This document shows, one piece after another, positions 60,724-64,000 of a stretch of 64,000 nucleotides of DNA. The first letter of the stretch is position 1; the number at the start of each line of letters is the position of its first letter. The translations under genes and the position numbers were made by a program. The DNA is from Silene conica (lineage: Eukaryota > Streptophyta > Magnoliopsida > Caryophyllales > Caryophyllaceae): assembly GCA_029255685.2 (NCBI GenBank), contig CM055311.2, positions 54,581,048 to 54,645,047 of the forward strand, written 5' to 3'. The notes below the pieces were generated by a model that saw only the letters and a list, made by a program, of their open reading frames with translations, was not told the DNA's origin and did not search any database.

Positions 60724-62526
60724 TGATGCGTGTCTATTTTATGATGTTTTACATCTATTTTTACACGTATTTCAGAGCTCATTCATGAGTTTTTAGTTAT
60801 TATTTCTCCCATTTCGTCTACTATCGTATTTTTATGCATTATTGCAGATTTATGCGGAAATAAGGCAATTTCGATTCAAAACCGTCCTCAAGTGATTTTC
60901 ATGACAAAGGATACGAAGGAACGAAGGAGGAACAAAGCCTAGAGCACATTTCAAGGCCTGAAGATAGCATAAGCAAAGGTGCATACCGTTTACAAGCTCT
61001 AAAAAGCAAAGAATCGATCCACGATATTGCAGCCTGTTTCAAATGGATATATCCCTAGTTCTAGAGCTGATAATGGAGTGATTCCAGTTGGAGGTGAAAG
61101 CTTATCCTCTTAGTTTTCCAACGCCGCGAGAATCGCCTTATTATGATGAGTAACGAAGAAATGGCAGCTGTTTTAAGATCGACGCGCGCTGCAGAATTCG
61201 TCAGGATGCATTACTGTACCTGATGTTTGGTCGATCGACCACCTACTATGGTCGGTCGACCAAGGTACCTGATACGCGAGATTTCAGAAACCCGATAGTT
61301 GGTCGACCAACCATCATTATCGGTCGATCGACCACATGGCCCATTACGGAAGATTTTAAACGCCTAATTAAGCCCGTGATGAAGCTAGGTTTTGAAGGAA
61401 GCATCGATATTTCTCTATAAAAGCTTGTCAACCCTTTTGTACTCATCATCCAAGGTACTACCTATCAAGTCTTAGTTTAGTTTACAAGAAAAGTTCATTA
61501 GCTTCTTTATTAATTAGGTTTTAGATTATTCACACAAACAATCAGTTTCCCATGCATTATTTCAATAATATTCAATCTTTCAGTTCTAATTCCTTCCTTG
61601 TTACGGTAATTCTTGCTCTAGTTTACTTTATTCATAGTTTTATTAGTATCCGGTTAATTAGAATCCCAAAACCTTTATTGTTGTTAATTGTTATTTCGTT
61701 AATCGCATCATTCATGTTTCCTGTTATCGTTATTATCGTTATAATTACTGTTTCGCCAATACCATGAGTAGCTAGACCCTCACATGTTAGGATGTAGGCG
61801 AATTATAGCGTAGATGGCGTAGTTTAGGGAAACCCGTGACAGTGCTTGGTCGACCGACTGACTTCTCTGGTCGGTCGACTGAGCAGGTTGGTCGATCGAC
61901 CGGCTTAGTTGGTCGGTCGACCGACTTCGCGTATGACCATACCTGTTTTTATTCCGTTAAGTGCAATACCTATCAATGAGACCGAGAGGAGACTTGTTAG
62001 GTGCTTAGTAATGACCCACCCGGGATCGAGAGATAAGGGAAGGGCATTAGTTAACGTTTTAAGACAGCTAAGTTACTAAGACCGAAGGGTATGTGACTTA
62101 GACGTTAGGAATCACCTATATTGTTGACAACCGGTATATGTGAGACCTAGGGACTAATAGTATAGACCGAAAGGAGCTATTAGTTAACTCGGACCGAAAG
62201 GACTTGTTATTCCCCTTACGCGACTGTAATACGGATTTACGTAGACCGTCTGCCATCATAGCTATAGCGACCCGATCATCCTAACATCTCTTTTATCATT
62301 CATTTATATCTTAATTTTTAGTTTTGTTCTTTTTTCCTTTTTAGACTTAGTTCAAACCAAAACAAATCAAAACACCCTCTTTTATTGTTACTTTATAGAT
62401 TAAAAATTAGCAAACAGAATTAACCTTGTCTCTCTGTGGTTCGACCCGTACTACCGCTAGCGCTTCTGTTAGTTTTAGTTCGGTTTTATAAATCTTATCT
62501 TTGGCACCCCTCAACGACGGGTGTCA
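60724..62526 (+). repeat. Athila-type 5' LTR
   Basis: 1803 bp, TGATGCGTGTCTATTTTATG to GACGGGTGTCA, followed by a primer site and gag. It inserted into the Sirevirus RT; the bases before it are TTCGT, but the other TSD copy is beyond the window. It contains two clusters of GGTCGAYCGACC motifs (61229-61333, 61847-61926). Confidence 0.85.
61229..61926. repeat. GGTCGAYCGACC motif clusters in the Athila-type LTR
   Basis: Cluster A: 61229, 61250, 61299, 61321. Cluster B: four copies between 61847 and 61926. All are variants of GGTCGATCGACC, GGTCGACCGAC(C/T) or GGTCGGTCGAC(C/T). GGTACCTGAT accompanies cluster A and again the gag copies near 63750. Confidence 0.88.
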
Positions 62527-62531
62527 AATTT

Positions 62532-62549
62532 TGGCGCCATTGCCGGGGA
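62532..62549 (+). promoter_or_regulatory. Athila-type primer-binding site
   Basis: TGGCGCCATTGCCGGGGA, five bases after the LTR; one base away from the usual TGGCGCCGTTGCCGGGGA of the Athila group. Confidence 0.85.
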
Positions 62550-62714
62550 GACGGTATAATTTTGTTTGCTTTATTTTTAATTTATCTTTCTTGTCTCAAG
62601 GAACTTTGGTTCCTTGAGACCGTTGCTTACTTTTGCTTCTAGTTTTGCTTGTGCAGAGTTAGAAGTAAGATTTTTTGAGAGGAAGGCTTGAGTACTCTCA
62701 ATTCTATTGCGATC

Positions 62715-64000
62715 ATGCCTACTATATCTGATAATCTTCAGCCAACAGCACAGGACCTTCCTCATGAATTTACTCTACCCTTTGAAATTCGTCCTTCCTA
62801 TATTGAATTGGTGGAGCAAAATTAGTTTGCCGGTCTACCGGATGAGGATCCTTGGAAGCATTTGGAGTTATTTACGGATTATTGTTGTTCCATACCCGTA
62901 CCGGCTGGAGTGACGCAAGATGAAGTTAAGGAGAAGATGTTTATTTTCTCCTTGAAAGATTCTGCGCGTCAATGCATTCGCTACCTTGATAAGGTAGTAG
63001 CTAGAGTTACAGACTGGACATCTCTGGCATTGGCTTTCTGCAAACAGTACATTTCGCCTGCGAAAACTAATGCTTTGAGAGTTCAAGTTTCAAATTTCCA
63101 GCAAGGACCCGATGAGGAATTTCATGAAGCGTGGGCCCGTCTCACCACGGCTTTGAGGAATGGTACCTTTGCAACCAATTTTATAACTCTTTGTATGATG
63201 ACTACAAAGTCATCCTTGATTCGGCTACAAATGGTAGATTTCGAAATAATGTAGCTTATGATGAGGGTTGGAACATTATTGAGGAGATGGCGATTCATAA
63301 AGCTAAAAATGGGAATTCGCGTGGGAATTCGCCGAAAACAAGTGCGGAAACGAGTCATGTTGCAGCACTTAAAGCATCCATTAACACCCGTTTCGAAAAG
63401 CTTGAGAATGCTCCCGTTCATGAAACAATTGAAGTTGCGGAGTTGAGAACGATTGTCCAAACCCTCATGGGTCAAGTGCTGAAAATGAAGTTGCATCATT
63501 GAAGAACCTTGAGAGCCAAATAGCAATCTTAGCTGCTAATCAAATTGCTAACTCTCCGAGCAAGTGTGAGAGTACCGTAGAGACAATCAATGCCATTAAT
63601 CTCCGAAGCGGTCTCTCCTATGATGGACCGGGAAGCCAAGAGAAAAAGTTGGACAAGGTTGAGAAGTCTACCAAAGATCCTGATGCAGTAGCTGAATTCG
63701 TCCCCAGTGATGATGGTCGACCGACCGATGTTCATGGTCAATCGACCATGGTACCTGATGGCCCTCCAGTTTCTGACAGACAGAAACTTTCTGAACCGAG
63801 CTCGATCGGTCGACCGACCAGTACACCTAGTCGACCGACCGCGATACCTGAGCAGAGTCTGGATTCTTCACCTAATTTATCTGATTCCACTCGTATCAAT
63901 GACTTGACGGAGATTCTGAAGTTAACGAAATCGAAGATTGCTGATCCTGCGACAAGCGTTGCGGTCCCGTATCCAGATCATTTGAAGAAAGTGAAGTTGA
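62715..64000 (+). pseudogene. Athila-type gag, decayed, running off the window
   Basis: Starts MPTISDNLQPTAQ. A TAG at 62823-62825 replaces the Gln of the usual QNQF segment. The core follows (DEDPWKHLELFTDYCC, VKEKMFIFSLKDSARQ, FCKQYISPAKT, FQQGPDEEFHEAWARL). A frame change near 63130 leads to HHGFEEWYLCNQFYNSLYDDY and DEGWNIIEEMAIHKAKNGN. A second change near 63480 leads to INAINLRSGLSYDGP and, at the end, VPYPDHLKKVKL, the approach to the protease. Between the last two segments lies an insert of repeated RPT/STM-type peptides encoded by GGTCGACCGACC motifs (63715-63840). Three lesions; not functional. Confidence 0.85.
63715..63840 (+). repeat. GGTCGACCGACC motifs within gag
   Basis: Copies at 63715, 63736, 63808 and 63830, two pairs about 21 bp apart, the same spacing as in the LTR and in the copia leader. 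They read as GRPTD, GQSTM, GRPTS and SRPTA in the gag frame. Confidence 0.88.

Overview
The window is nuclear DNA of a flowering plant. It holds one host gene, an intact 14-exon sucrose/H+ symporter of the SUC3/SUT2 clade at 29666-41016 (+). Almost everything else is transposable elements, many nested and dated relative to one another by target-site duplications (TSDs). The mix of chromovirus, Athila and Sirevirus elements with AT-rich introns fits a eudicot with a large genome. Caryophyllales is a guess only; no sequence here proves the order.

Left block (1-26782). A Ty1/copia element on the minus strand (gag-pol 13661-17013, continuing at 567-1) is split by a 13.1-kb Ty3/gypsy chromovirus of Tekay/Del type (568-13655, TSD CATAA). 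The chromovirus is itself split by a 3.28-kb CACTA element (4350-7632, TSD TTG). The CACTA carries a complete six-exon gene for a TNPA/Ptta-like protein but no catalytic transposase. To the right lie the copia leader, primer-binding site and LTR (18677-19683), then a scrap of another copia 3' end. A coding-free, LARD-type element (19757-26782) follows. Its leader, PBS and 3' hairpins closely resemble those of the chromovirus, which may mobilise it.

Middle block (26783-41016). MITEs, a short promoter region and SUC3. The SUC3 introns carry several MITEs, two of them nested, but all exons and splice sites are intact.

Right block (41017-64000). A dead L1-type LINE (minus strand, about 42190-45600) is interrupted by a hAT-like MITE. 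A second hAT-like MITE contains a Mutator-like MITE. Then come a copia 5' LTR with leader, an Athila-type LTR, copia LTR scraps, and a Sirevirus (gag scrap, LTR, intact 510-codon extra ORF, broken RT/RNase H). The Sirevirus pol is interrupted at 60723/60724 by a second Athila-type element whose LTR, PBS and decayed gag run to the end of the window.

The most unusual signals are: (1) five copies of a 'hairpin + polypurine tract + TGTAA' module at the 3' ends of the chromovirus and the LARD, with compensatory changes in the stems; (2) arrays of short self-complementary motifs in the LTRs of both Athila-type elements, in one gag, and in the leader of an unrelated copia element; (3) two separate places where one copia LTR sits between the 3' end of one copy and the 5' start of another.
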